Source: JAUICS01 sp964384335 (lineage in GTDB: Bacteria; Pseudomonadota; Alphaproteobacteria; Micavibrionales; Micavibrionaceae). Taken from it: a DNA stretch of 51,285 bases. The notes under the pieces are model-generated. The model searched no databases, was not told where the DNA came from, and saw only the letters and a list, made by a program, of their open reading frames with translations. Where the stretch lies: positions 1 to 51,285 of the forward strand of contig CAYLKN010000014.1 of NCBI GenBank assembly GCA_964384335.1. Reading direction: 5' to 3'. How positions within the stretch are numbered: position 1 is the stretch's first letter; each line of letters opens with the position of its first letter. Below are positions 1 to 8,554 of the stretch, in pieces. Position numbers and translations under genes: made by a program.

Positions 1-33
1 ACCTGATGACAAATCACGAAAAAATGACGGTTC

Positions 34-582
34 TTAATTATCGGGGCGTTTTTTGAAAAATATATATACGTCCCCAAGTCTTATGCCCCAGCGTCGGATG
101 ACAGCCTTGTTAAAAACGGTGTCCTCGTCAAGCTTGTAAAGCCAGTCATCAAAATTAACCTTCCATGTACTTCCTTCAACGGGAAGATTGAAGTCGTAGC
201 GCCAGTGGAAGGCGTTTCCGGCGGATTTGCCTTTTGCTGTACCTATAACCCCGCCTGCGGACCCTTCATACGTGTTTTCAGATGTCTTCGTTATTTTCCA
301 GATACGTTTTTCAGTTTGACCGTCATCATAAATAAAATCTTCATCAAGCGTGAGGAGACGATTTTCCGGATCCCATTCCCCTTTTATATCCACGGTAAAT
401 GTACGTCTGACTTTTCCGAACCGGTCCTGAAAAACACCCCATGCGGTGGTATTTCCCTGAAAATAATCTTCAATGTGGAATTCGGGACGGGTTTGTTCGT
501 AATCTTTTATTTTCACGGTTGAGCATCCTGTCTGGACAAGAATGATTAAGCTAAAAAATCCTGTCAGTAAAAATTTGAACAT
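34..582 (-). CDS. DUF3833-type lipoprotein
   Basis: The predicted protein has 182 residues. It starts with a hydrophobic stretch ending in a lipobox (VQTGC, Cys20), so it should be a lipid-anchored periplasmic protein. The rest is rich in beta-strand-like segments and aromatic residues and resembles the DUF3833 family, which has no established biochemical role. In other proteobacteria DUF3833 genes recur in clusters with cyclopropane-fatty-acid-synthase-like methyltransferases, DUF1365 proteins, FAD amine-oxidase-like proteins and photolyases; the same set lies upstream here. It is the last gene of the long minus-strand run, 124 bp after the transporter gene, and may have its own promoter. 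The family call rests on overall resemblance and context. Confidence 0.75.
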   Translation of the reverse strand: MFKFLLTGFFSLIILVQTGCSTVKIKDYEQTRPEFHIEDYFQGNTTAWGVFQDRFGKVRRTFTVDIKGEWDPENRLLTLDEDFIYDDGQTEKRIWKITKTSENTYEGSAGGVIGTAKGKSAGNAFHWRYDFNLPVEGSTWKVNFDDWLYKLDEDTVFNKAVIRRWGIRLGDVYIFFKKRPDN

Positions 583-706
583 ATTGCTTTATACGGAACT
601 TATTTCGACTGGATTAGCATGAACAAAAAAATTCGGCGGAATACCAGTTGATTTTAGCGTTTCTTTTTTGGGAAAGCTTTTCCAAACCTGCAAGGAATGC
701 ACATCG

Positions 707-2065
707 TCACTGTGTCATGTCCCGGGGCTCCGCCCATTTTTCTTTAATCGCCTGCCGGTTTTTTTCAACGATTTCACGGTTAAGAGGGTATTTCATCATT
801 ATAAAAATTGCGATGAGTTTTAAGATAACAGGGACGATGCTGTATAACATGATTAACGGCCATAGTGTCTGATTCCCTGTTTCCGGCTGATTTTTTTCAA
901 AACCAAGCAGTTGCAGTAAAGGGAAGGCAAGCCCCGCGGCAATGGCAAGCGAAAGCTTTGTGCTCATACTCCATAAGGCAAAGTAAAGTCCTGTACGCTG
1001 CTGTCCGCTGTCGAGTGTGTCGCAATCGACAACGTCAGCCTGCATGGCGGCGGGCAGCACAAGATCTGCTCCCAGGCTGAGGCCTGTCAGTATCACAATC
1101 GCAAGATAAAACCATTTATCGCCGGGTTCTATAAAAGGGACCATAAGAAAAAAAACGCAGGCCCAGATCATGGCGCCTGCCCACACAACATGTTTTCCGA
1201 ACGTGTAACTCAACCGAAGCCACAAAGGAACCGCAATGAAACCACATGCAAAATATATAAACAGGAAAAACTCTGTAAGATCAGGCATATGAAGTGCGTA
1301 TTTGACGTAGAATATAAATAGGGTAGCCGGTAGGCCGTTAGCCACACCGTTGATAAGGTACGCCAGTATCAGAATTCGAAAGGCTTTGTTATTGACAAGA
1401 GTTTTCAGGCCTTCCCTGAAACTGATTTTATTTTCGTAAAGATAGGGTCGTTCCGGTACAAAAAGGCAGGCAAGTCCGACCGTAAGCGGTAACAGAATTA
1501 AGGTGACCGCGGCGATTGTCAAAAGGGCCTTGCTTTCAAGTCCGTCTGTGGAATACCCAAGTGCGGCAATAAGGCCAAGTGTTCCAAGTATGCCAAAAAC
1601 AGTAAGCCCTTCCCGCCATGCCGAAATTTTGGACCTTTCATCATAATAGGGAGAAAGCTCCGCCCCCCAGGCCTGAAGCGGGAGAATAACCGCCGTCCAT
1701 CCAAGGTAAAGAATAAGTGACCAGACAAGCAAATGCATAATTCCTGCACCATCCGGAGGGACAAGCAAAAACCATGTTCCGAGAAGTGTTGGAATCATAC
1801 CCATTATCATCCAGGGTTTGCGCCTGCCTTTAAAAATACCGAATAATCCACGCGTACGGTCTCCCAGAATTCCTATAACCGGGTCGGTTACGACATCCCA
1901 GATACGCGTTACAAACAGGACAAGACCGGTCACTGCGAGCCCTAAACCCAGCGTATCCGCATAATAAGAAGGCAGGAATATATAAACTGGCATGCTCAGG
2001 GCGGCCAGGGGCAGGGAAGGCAGGCTGTAAAGAAAATATTGAAAATGGTGGTTTTTTTTAATCAT
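707..2065 (-). CDS. MFS transporter, GPH (glycoside-pentoside-hexuronide) type
   Basis: A 452-residue polytopic membrane protein with about twelve hydrophobic segments. The N-terminal half carries the signature of the GPH/MFS_2 group, TRIWDVVTDPVIG near residues 53-65, followed by a basic loop (RRKPW). Family members are cation-coupled symporters of sugars or lipid-like solutes such as melibiose or lysophospholipids. The substrate cannot be read from the sequence. The position between an LD-carboxypeptidase and a DUF3833 lipoprotein, downstream of lipid-modification genes, makes an envelope-derived solute plausible, but this is inference. The start ATG at 2065 lies 15 bp after the stop of the carboxypeptidase gene, so cotranscription is likely. 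Confidence 0.85.
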   Translation of the reverse strand: MIKKNHHFQYFLYSLPSLPLAALSMPVYIFLPSYYADTLGLGLAVTGLVLFVTRIWDVVTDPVIGILGDRTRGLFGIFKGRRKPWMIMGMIPTLLGTWFLLVPPDGAGIMHLLVWSLILYLGWTAVILPLQAWGAELSPYYDERSKISAWREGLTVFGILGTLGLIAALGYSTDGLESKALLTIAAVTLILLPLTVGLACLFVPERPYLYENKISFREGLKTLVNNKAFRILILAYLINGVANGLPATLFIFYVKYALHMPDLTEFFLFIYFACGFIAVPLWLRLSYTFGKHVVWAGAMIWACVFFLMVPFIEPGDKWFYLAIVILTGLSLGADLVLPAAMQADVVDCDTLDSGQQRTGLYFALWSMSTKLSLAIAAGLAFPLLQLLGFEKNQPETGNQTLWPLIMLYSIVPVILKLIAIFIMMKYPLNREIVEKNRQAIKEKWAEPRDMTQ

Positions 2066-2080
2066 TAATAGTTCGGATTT

Positions 2081-2995
2081 CTATGTCACAAGTGTTTCAA
2101 ACTCCAGCAAAACCTTGCCGGTTTCCGCCTCAAGCCGTGCATTACCCCCGACCGGCAGGGCGTAAAGTTTATCTTTATGACCGAAAGGCGCGTTCATAAT
2201 AACAGGTATATCAAGGCCTTGCGTATGCTCTCGGACAATATCCTTAAAAGTAAAGCCATAGGGACGTCCTGTGTCGTTTTGCGAAAAATCACCCAAAATA
2301 AGTCCGCCTATTTTGTCAAAAATCCCTGTTTGTCTGAGATGCCAGAAATCCCTGTCAAGCCAGCTTGTCTCGTCGTTTACATCCTCAAGAAACAGTATGC
2401 AGCCCTCCAGGTCGGGAGCGTACGGTGTGCCAAGTAACTTGAGGAAAACACTAAGATTACCGCCCAGCAGTGTGCCTTCGGCTTTACCCGGTTTAAGCAC
2501 CTCAGTGTCACCAAATGGATAGGACAGCGTGTTGCCTTGTAAAAGATCAAGGGCATAGTCAATCTGCTCCGTGTGTTGCATTTTTGCAACTGTCCTTGCG
2601 TTTGGTCCGTGAAAGGTAATCAAACCCTTGGCCGCAAAGGCATTGAGAAGAGCGGTACAGTCGCTGAAACCCATGAAAATTTTGGGTTGCGCCGCCATTG
2701 TGGCAAAATCCAGATGCGGAAGAAGGTGTAAAGCCCTGTTTCCTCCACCTGCAGCCATAACGGCCCCTATTGCATCATCGTACCAAAGGTCTTCAAAAGC
2801 TTTCTTTTTATCCTGTTCGGTGCCTGCGCTTTGATTGAACTTCTGATAAGACTGTAAGTGAACTAAGATTTCGAACCCTCTGATATTAAATATTTTTTTC
2901 GCTTTTATAATATCGTCTTTTTCAACATAACTTGATGGTGCAAAAATCCCGATGATTGATTTGTTCAAAAGTTTATAGGGAAAAATACCAGCCAT
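2081..2995 (-). CDS. ldcA: LD-carboxypeptidase (S66 / LdcA family)
   Basis: Predicted serine LD-carboxypeptidase that removes the terminal D-alanine from murein tetrapeptides during peptidoglycan recycling. With the start at 2995 it has 304 residues. The catalytic triad is visible: Ser111 in GFSD, Glu204 in FLED and His273 in FGHKDK, and the length is normal for the family. A longer reading from 3079 is possible, but its first 28 residues are Arg-rich, unlike the family, and lie entirely inside the upstream methyltransferase gene. The chosen ATG overlaps the stop of that gene by one base (TGATG), a usual arrangement for translational coupling. There is no signal peptide, consistent with cytoplasmic recycling. 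Finding it in a photolyase/lipid operon is unusual. Confidence 0.88.
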   Translation of the reverse strand: MAGIFPYKLLNKSIIGIFAPSSYVEKDDIIKAKKIFNIRGFEILVHLQSYQKFNQSAGTEQDKKKAFEDLWYDDAIGAVMAAGGGNRALHLLPHLDFATMAAQPKIFMGFSDCTALLNAFAAKGLITFHGPNARTVAKMQHTEQIDYALDLLQGNTLSYPFGDTEVLKPGKAEGTLLGGNLSVFLKLLGTPYAPDLEGCILFLEDVNDETSWLDRDFWHLRQTGIFDKIGGLILGDFSQNDTGRPYGFTFKDIVREHTQGLDIPVIMNAPFGHKDKLYALPVGGNARLEAETGKVLLEFETLVT

Positions 2996-4281
2996 CAGAT
3001 CTTGTATAAAGGAATTTGCATAACGGACAGGTTTCCGGCGGCGAAGCCTGCCTGGCAGTAGGCCAGATATTGCTCCCAAAGCCTTTTGAAACGCTCGTCA
3101 AATCCTGTTTGCTGTAAATCGTCCCAGCTTTTTTGAAATCTTTCATTCCACATGGCCAGGGTTTTGGCATAACTTTTACCGAATTCAAGTGGTTCACCTG
3201 TCTTCAGACCCGCTTTGTACGCTTCTTCTTTAAAACGGGAAAGGGAAGGCAGCATTCCGCCCGGAAAGATATATCTCTGGATGTAATCCGCCTGTTTTCT
3301 GTACATTGAAAAATAGGCATCAGAAATCGTTATGGTCTGGATTACGGCTCTGCCTTCAGGCTTTAAAAGGCTTGATATTTTATTAAAGAACACTGGCCAG
3401 TATTTTTCGCCAACAGCTTCAAACATTTCAATCGATGCAATCCGGTCGAAACGGCCTTCAACCTTTCTGTAGTCCTGAAGGACGATTTCCACGTTTTCTC
3501 TAAGACCGCAATCTTTGATTCTTTTCGAAGCGTACGCATACTGTGAAGGGGAGATTGTAATCGACTTGAGGGATACGTTATTATTTTTTCCAAGAAATTC
3601 GGCAAATCCGCCCCAGCCGCATCCAATTTCGAGAACGGACATGCCGTCTTTAAGCATCAGGCTGTCTTCCATGGCCTTGTATTTATGGACCTGTGCGTCT
3701 TCAATGCTGTCACCGTCCTTTTTGAAAAGAGCTGATGAGTAGGTCATTGAGCGGTCCAGCCATGTTTTATAGAAATCATTTCCGATATCATAATGAGCAT
3801 AGATATTTTTGCGGGAACCCCTGACTGTATTTGCGCGAAAATTATGTATAACCCTGGACAGGAAACGAACCCACGGCCGGCCCGAAAATGTCGAGCGCAT
3901 GGTGTCTGCATTCCTTAGTATAACTTCAAAAAATGCCGCCATATCGGGTGAACTCCAATCGCCTTCAAGATAGGATTCGCACCACCCAAGATGCCCACCG
4001 ATAAGGAAGCGGCGTACCGCACGCTCACTGTGAATGGTGACTTCGCCGTGAGGACCGTCATGATCGCCTGTAAACTTGACGGTGTGGCCGTCAGGCAGGG
4101 TGAAGTGAATTGTGCCGGTCTTAATGTTCGTTAACAGGAAAAGGGCAAGGCGCATCACACGTGACGGCTTATATGCCGCATCGCCGTATATCTTATGTTT
4201 TTCCAGAAATGTTTGGACATTGGAAGGTGTTGATAAATCAATAACGGTGTCTTTAAGGTGCGCAATGTCCGAAAAACTCAT
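2995..4281 (-). CDS. cfa: Cyclopropane-fatty-acid synthase family SAM methyltransferase
   Basis: Predicted S-adenosylmethionine-dependent enzyme that adds a methylene or methyl group across double bonds of membrane phospholipid acyl chains. The 428-residue protein has an N-terminal lipid-binding part, then a class I methyltransferase fold with SAM motif VLEIGCGWGG and the family sequence IEMFEAVG. The start at 4281 is preceded by GGAGAGA at good spacing; an ATG at 4302 is less convincing. It lies 100 bp downstream of DUF1365, the largest gap in this part of the run apart from the one before DUF3833. In Rhodobacter sphaeroides a related methyltransferase in a comparable gene set makes methylated and furan fatty acids, so a methylase rather than a strict cyclopropane synthase is an open alternative. 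Confidence 0.9.
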   Translation of the reverse strand: MSFSDIAHLKDTVIDLSTPSNVQTFLEKHKIYGDAAYKPSRVMRLALFLLTNIKTGTIHFTLPDGHTVKFTGDHDGPHGEVTIHSERAVRRFLIGGHLGWCESYLEGDWSSPDMAAFFEVILRNADTMRSTFSGRPWVRFLSRVIHNFRANTVRGSRKNIYAHYDIGNDFYKTWLDRSMTYSSALFKKDGDSIEDAQVHKYKAMEDSLMLKDGMSVLEIGCGWGGFAEFLGKNNNVSLKSITISPSQYAYASKRIKDCGLRENVEIVLQDYRKVEGRFDRIASIEMFEAVGEKYWPVFFNKISSLLKPEGRAVIQTITISDAYFSMYRKQADYIQRYIFPGGMLPSLSRFKEEAYKAGLKTGEPLEFGKSYAKTLAMWNERFQKSWDDLQQTGFDERFKRLWEQYLAYCQAGFAAGNLSVMQIPLYKI

Positions 4282-4381
4282 ACTTCTCTCCACATATGTC
4301 ATATTTATACAAAGTTTTTCTTTCGCTTAAAACCATTTGGCGGATCACATGCACATGCATCTCTGTTTTTTTCCGGCTGGC

Positions 4382-5143
4382 CTAACTCACCTCTTTTTCA
4401 GGCAATGGTGGTTTTTTTATGTATCTGGCGCCCTTAAAAACAAGTTTTAACGCTTCCCAGTGGATGCCGCCAATAATCTTGTATGTCATAAATGGATGTT
4501 TGAGAACGATTGATCCTATCGTTTTGTCATTGAGGGGCAGATAATCCCCATGCCAGGTTGCCGTAAGGATTTTGCCCTCCGGCGTTTCCTGGTTAATGGC
4601 GAGATTAAGCTTCTGATCTGGCGGTATCAGTCGAAAATGATACGTACAGTTCATGTGGATAAAGGGTGAGACGTGGAAAACTTTATCGCAGGACTGGCGG
4701 ATCAGATTACCGTGTTCCTCTTTTTCGACAGGCAAAAAATATCCGTGTTGTTCGCCAAACGTGTTCTTAACCTCATACAAAATGGCGATCAGTTCATTTA
4801 ACGGAGTATAACAGAAATACACGGTGATTGGATTAAAGACATACCCCCAAAGTCTTGGGAAAGCCAGCATATAGATCTGCGCATCTGATAAATCAATGTC
4901 TTTTTCTCCGGCCGCGGCCTCAATCCACGGACGGATAGAGGAACCGTCGCGCCGTCCATGGTCTTTATCGTACAGAGACGTTAAATTCCATCGGTTAAAG
5001 GAAAACAGCTTCAGTGCTTTGTCCAGACGCGGCATATCGTCGATATTCACAAAAAATGAAAATACCCTGTATTTCAGGTCATGCCGGAAGGGGATATGCC
5101 GTCCGTGATAAACATTTCCCAGATATATTCCATTCTCAGGCAT
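4382..5143 (-). CDS. DUF1365 domain protein
   Basis: A 253-residue protein of the DUF1365 family. It begins with IYLGNVYHGRH and contains the conserved central stretch with PRLWGYVFNP near residue 100, both typical of the family. No catalytic function has been established for DUF1365. It is nearly always found between an FAD amine-oxidase-like gene and a CFA-like methyltransferase gene, as here, and is presumed to act in the same lipid-modification route. The ATG at 5143 lies inside the end of the upstream FAD gene (8 bp overlap), which implies translational coupling; a GTG just before it would add one residue. Confidence 0.88.
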   Translation of the reverse strand: MPENGIYLGNVYHGRHIPFRHDLKYRVFSFFVNIDDMPRLDKALKLFSFNRWNLTSLYDKDHGRRDGSSIRPWIEAAAGEKDIDLSDAQIYMLAFPRLWGYVFNPITVYFCYTPLNELIAILYEVKNTFGEQHGYFLPVEKEEHGNLIRQSCDKVFHVSPFIHMNCTYHFRLIPPDQKLNLAINQETPEGKILTATWHGDYLPLNDKTIGSIVLKHPFMTYKIIGGIHWEALKLVFKGARYIKKPPLPEKEVS

Positions 5144-6443
5144 CACAGTTCATAATTTTATGCGGATCTGTATCGGGATCAATATGTCTGCCTGCCGGTG
5201 AAATGTCACGGACGTTCCACGGGCGCTTAAACCCGCCAAGTTTTTCCGCAACCGCAAGACCAGATGTCAATCCGTCTTCGTGAAAACCATATCCGCACCA
5301 TGCCCCGCAAAACCATGTACGATTCTTTCCCTGGATCGAATTTATGGAATTCCAGCCATCGAGGGCGGATTGTGTAAACATAGGATGTTCATATTTAATT
5401 TCCCTTAATATATTCTCAGGCTTATTCATTGGATTTAAAGTTACAAATAAATTTTCTTCCTCGGGTAAAAACGGCTGCAATCTGTTCATCCAGTATGTTA
5501 CACATACGGCGTTTTTTTCGTCATTGCCATTATTATCCGCCGCAAGATAATTCCAGCTGGCCCAGCATGATTTGCGCAAGGGCATGAAGCGTTCGTCTTT
5601 GTGGAGAAAGGCGATATTGGAGCTGTACGGAAATGCAGAAAGAGCTTTCTTTTCTTCATCCGACGGGTCTTTGAGAACGGCAAGGCTTTGGTCTGAATGG
5701 CAGCTTAAAATAACGTGATCAAAATCCATGTCATTGACCTGAACCTTGCCTTCCTTGCGTAAAATCGAATTTACAGGGGTGCCCAGTTTTATTTTGTCCT
5801 TAAAGCCTTCGGTTAGTTTTTCAACGTACTGCCTGCTGCCTCCCGACACTGTGCGCCATCCGGGTCTGTCTTTAAAAAGAAAAAGACCGTGATTTTGAAA
5901 AAACCGGACAAAACTCGCGAGAGGATAATGCCGTACATCGCTGGCCGAGGTTGACCATATTGCTGCCGCCATAGGCAAAATATGTTTATTTATAAATGAT
6001 TTGGAGTATTTCCTTAAACTCAGATATTCACCAAGTGAAAGTGTACTTTCAGGTTTGTTCAAGACGCGTGGCGCGGTTTTATAAAATCGTATGATATCCA
6101 TAATCATACGGTAATGTTCCAGGCGAAAATAATTTGCGGTTTGTGCGAACAGGGCCTCTCCGGAATATTCATAAGCACCGTTATTGACCGACACGCTGAA
6201 TGACATGTCGGTAGGCTCCGTTTTTACGTTAAGATGTTCAAAAAGAGCGATAAGGTTTGGATATGTGGCCGTATTGTAAACGATAAAGCCCGTGTCAACG
6301 TCCGCATGACTGACGCCTGAAACCGTGTTGGAATGCCCGCCTGCATAATTATTTTTTTCAAAAATGGTGATATCATGCGCCTTATGCAGCATCCAGGCGG
6401 CAGACAAACCGGCGATACCTGTACCCACAATTGCAATTTTCAT
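5136..6443 (-). CDS. FAD/NAD(P)-binding amine-oxidase-like oxidoreductase
   Basis: A 435-residue flavoprotein. The N-terminus has a dinucleotide-binding fold with GTGIAG (residues 7-12) and an acidic residue ending the second strand (FEKN), then GGHSNTV, typical of the amine oxidase / phytoene desaturase-like group. The C-terminal part has FCGAWCGYGFHEDG, the second FAD-contact motif. Members that sit beside DUF1365 and CFA-like methyltransferases are thought to oxidise or desaturate modified fatty acyl chains; this is drawn from context and is not shown by residues here. The start lies 2 bp after the stop of the photolyase gene and the end overlaps DUF1365, so it is in the middle of the operon. 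Confidence 0.88.
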   Translation of the reverse strand: MKIAIVGTGIAGLSAAWMLHKAHDITIFEKNNYAGGHSNTVSGVSHADVDTGFIVYNTATYPNLIALFEHLNVKTEPTDMSFSVSVNNGAYEYSGEALFAQTANYFRLEHYRMIMDIIRFYKTAPRVLNKPESTLSLGEYLSLRKYSKSFINKHILPMAAAIWSTSASDVRHYPLASFVRFFQNHGLFLFKDRPGWRTVSGGSRQYVEKLTEGFKDKIKLGTPVNSILRKEGKVQVNDMDFDHVILSCHSDQSLAVLKDPSDEEKKALSAFPYSSNIAFLHKDERFMPLRKSCWASWNYLAADNNGNDEKNAVCVTYWMNRLQPFLPEEENLFVTLNPMNKPENILREIKYEHPMFTQSALDGWNSINSIQGKNRTWFCGAWCGYGFHEDGLTSGLAVAEKLGGFKRPWNVRDISPAGRHIDPDTDPHKIMNCDA

Positions 6444-6445
6444 GA

Positions 6446-7873
6446 TCAGGCCGCTTTCTCTTTAAGCGACTCGAATGCCTTCAGCGCGCGTTCACGTGTT
6501 TCCTTATGGCTTACGATAGGCTCGGGATAGTTTTCACCGAGACGTACGCCCGATTCGCGAAGCACGAGTGCAGGTGCAGCAGACGGATCATGAATATATT
6601 CAGGGTCAAGATCTTTGAGTTCGGGCACGAATTTTTTGATATATTCTCCCTCGGGATCAAACTTCTCACTTTGCATGGTCGGGTTGAATATCCGGAAATA
6701 GGGGGCGGCATCAGCGCCGGATCCTGCGATCCATTGCCATCCGGCAGAGTTATTGGCAAGATCGGCATCAAAAAGACAGTCCCAGAACCACCGCTCCCCG
6801 CGGCGCCAGTCAATAAGAAGATTTTTTACCAAAAAACTGCCGACAATCATCCGGAGACGGTTATGCATATATCCGGTTTCGTAAAGCTCACGCATGCCTG
6901 CATCGACAATCGGAAATCCGGTCATGCCTTTCTGCCACTTTTCAAGGGCATTGTTATCGGTAACCCATGGAAAATTATCAAATTTACTTTGCAGATTCTC
7001 ATCAGGAAGAGAGGGGAAATGATATAAAAGGTTGTACGAAAACTCCCGCCACCCAAGCTCGCTTAAAAAGTGATCTCTGTTTTTATCGCCGTCCTGTCTG
7101 CTGTGAAGTGCGGCATACCATACCTGGTTTGGAGAAATATTTCCAAAATGCAGATAGGGCGAGAGTTTTGATACCGAGTTTCCAGCCGGAAAATTTCGAC
7201 CCTCTTTATAATTCCTCAATCCATTTTTAATAAATTCATCAAGTTTATTGCCGGATCCGGCCATGGAAATATCCCATTGAGATACAAGGTCCTTATCCCA
7301 CCTGATTTTTGGCAAAAGAGCCAGATCCTCAATATTGCCTGAGGCGTCAAAACTTTCATCAACACGGATACTTGCCGGTCTGGAAACGGGTTCACGCGGT
7401 GGTGCGGAATTCAGGCAGCCTTTTTTATAAAATGGCGTAAATACCTTGTAAGGAGTGTTATCATCCTTCAATACTGTCCATGGTTCCCAGAGAAGTGATC
7501 CGTTAAAGCTTTTGACGTCCAGATCCATACCTTCCAGGAAGGCTTTTATGTCTTTATCTCGTTTGATGCGCCAGGGCTCATAACACCGGTTCCAGTATAC
7601 ACCCGCCGCGCAGGTATCGCTGACCAGATTTTCAATGATTCTCTTTGCATCGCCTTTACGGATCACAAGATTGTTATTCAGCTCCTTATTCAGGTCATGA
7701 AGACTATAATGGAGCCACACTTTTGAAGCAGAGCCGTTAGACCATGATCCGGCGCTTTCATCATCAAGAATGTATAACGGAATAATTTGTCCTTTGTCAC
7801 AGGCGGCTTGGAGTGCCGGGTTATCATAAACTCTGAGGTCTTGTCTGAACCAAACGATAATGGGATGTGTCAT
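6446..7873 (-). CDS. phrB: Deoxyribodipyrimidine photolyase (class I CPD type)
   Basis: Blue-light-dependent flavoenzyme that reverses cyclobutane pyrimidine dimers. The protein has 475 residues, the normal length. The N-terminal antenna-binding domain starts with IIVWFRQDLRVYDNPAL, and the C-terminal FAD domain contains ELGWREFSYNLL, GFPIVDAGMREL, MHNRLRMI and the DADLANNSAGWQW stretch that surrounds FAD and the lesion. These match class I photolyases; a cryptochrome-like role cannot be fully excluded, but the order of motifs and the repair-gene neighbours favour a true photolyase. The ATG at 7873 overlaps the stop of pdeM by four bases (ATGA), implying translational coupling to a DNA-repair phosphoesterase. 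Confidence 0.95.
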   Translation of the reverse strand: MTHPIIVWFRQDLRVYDNPALQAACDKGQIIPLYILDDESAGSWSNGSASKVWLHYSLHDLNKELNNNLVIRKGDAKRIIENLVSDTCAAGVYWNRCYEPWRIKRDKDIKAFLEGMDLDVKSFNGSLLWEPWTVLKDDNTPYKVFTPFYKKGCLNSAPPREPVSRPASIRVDESFDASGNIEDLALLPKIRWDKDLVSQWDISMAGSGNKLDEFIKNGLRNYKEGRNFPAGNSVSKLSPYLHFGNISPNQVWYAALHSRQDGDKNRDHFLSELGWREFSYNLLYHFPSLPDENLQSKFDNFPWVTDNNALEKWQKGMTGFPIVDAGMRELYETGYMHNRLRMIVGSFLVKNLLIDWRRGERWFWDCLFDADLANNSAGWQWIAGSGADAAPYFRIFNPTMQSEKFDPEGEYIKKFVPELKDLDPEYIHDPSAAPALVLRESGVRLGENYPEPIVSHKETRERALKAFESLKEKAA

Positions 7874-8544
7874 AATGCCTTTTCAGTAATCTGATTTTTA
7901 TGAAGTATATGCGTTTTGCTTTTTCCGCACATAACAACTTTACATTCGCCCGGAAACAATCTTTGGATTTCAGGATGCATAATATCAAGCCCGCCGGTAT
8001 AGGCTCCAGAGGCCGGCATTAAAATACGGTTTTCACTCACAACAAAACAGGGGCCGGTTATTCGCCGGCCGTAAGACCAGAGTGTGACTTTTGGATGATA
8101 ATGTCCCGAAACCTCTGTAATACCTTTTTTAGTATGGCTGGCGCGGGCGATGTGCTGAAAAATGAAATTTTTTTCCACATAACTGTCCACAGCCTTATCC
8201 TCTGTTTCTGTGGATAAACACGGGTCGTGATTACCGGCTATCCATATTACCGAACATTGGCGTCGCAGTAACGCAATAAGGTCACGTGCCTGATCGCTCA
8301 GCCGCTCCCGGCCGTTGCAATCATGATAACTGTCCCCCAGAAGAATAAGCCGGGTTGCATTTTTATCACACACAGCCCGATAGAGTTTTTCAAGCGTTTG
8401 ACGAGAATCGTGCGGGGGAAGAAAATTGCCTTTTCGGGCAAAGTAAGACCCTTTTTCAAGATGTATATCGGAGGCAACAAGCGTGCACGTATCGGCAATG
8501 AAAAGAAAGCCGTCGTGATGAAATTCAATTTGTCTGTCAAACAT
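7870..8544 (-). CDS. pdeM: Ligase-associated metallophosphoesterase PdeM
   Basis: Predicted metal-dependent DNA endonuclease/phosphoesterase of the four-part bacterial repair cluster (ligase, exonuclease, Lhr-core, MPE). The 224-residue calcineurin-like fold shows all metal-binding motifs in order: DIH (26-28), GDSYHD (70-75), GNHDP (104-108) and GHYH (147-150). Length fits the family. It lies 10 bp after the helicase stop and overlaps the photolyase start by four bases. In characterised clusters the enzyme is manganese dependent; that is family knowledge. Confidence 0.92.
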   Translation of the reverse strand: MFDRQIEFHHDGFLFIADTCTLVASDIHLEKGSYFARKGNFLPPHDSRQTLEKLYRAVCDKNATRLILLGDSYHDCNGRERLSDQARDLIALLRRQCSVIWIAGNHDPCLSTETEDKAVDSYVEKNFIFQHIARASHTKKGITEVSGHYHPKVTLWSYGRRITGPCFVVSENRILMPASGAYTGGLDIMHPEIQRLFPGECKVVMCGKSKTHILHKNQITEKAL

Positions 8545-8554
8545 AAGCTTATAT

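Noticed and set aside
2996..3079. Longer start for the LD-carboxypeptidase gene
   Set aside because: The extra 28 residues are Arg-rich, unlike the family, and lie entirely within the upstream gene, whereas the ATG at 2995 gives a normal length and a TGATG coupling.
6506..7027. A 173-codon plus-strand frame inside the photolyase gene
   Set aside because: Antisense shadow of a strongly conserved gene; no domain or ribosome site.
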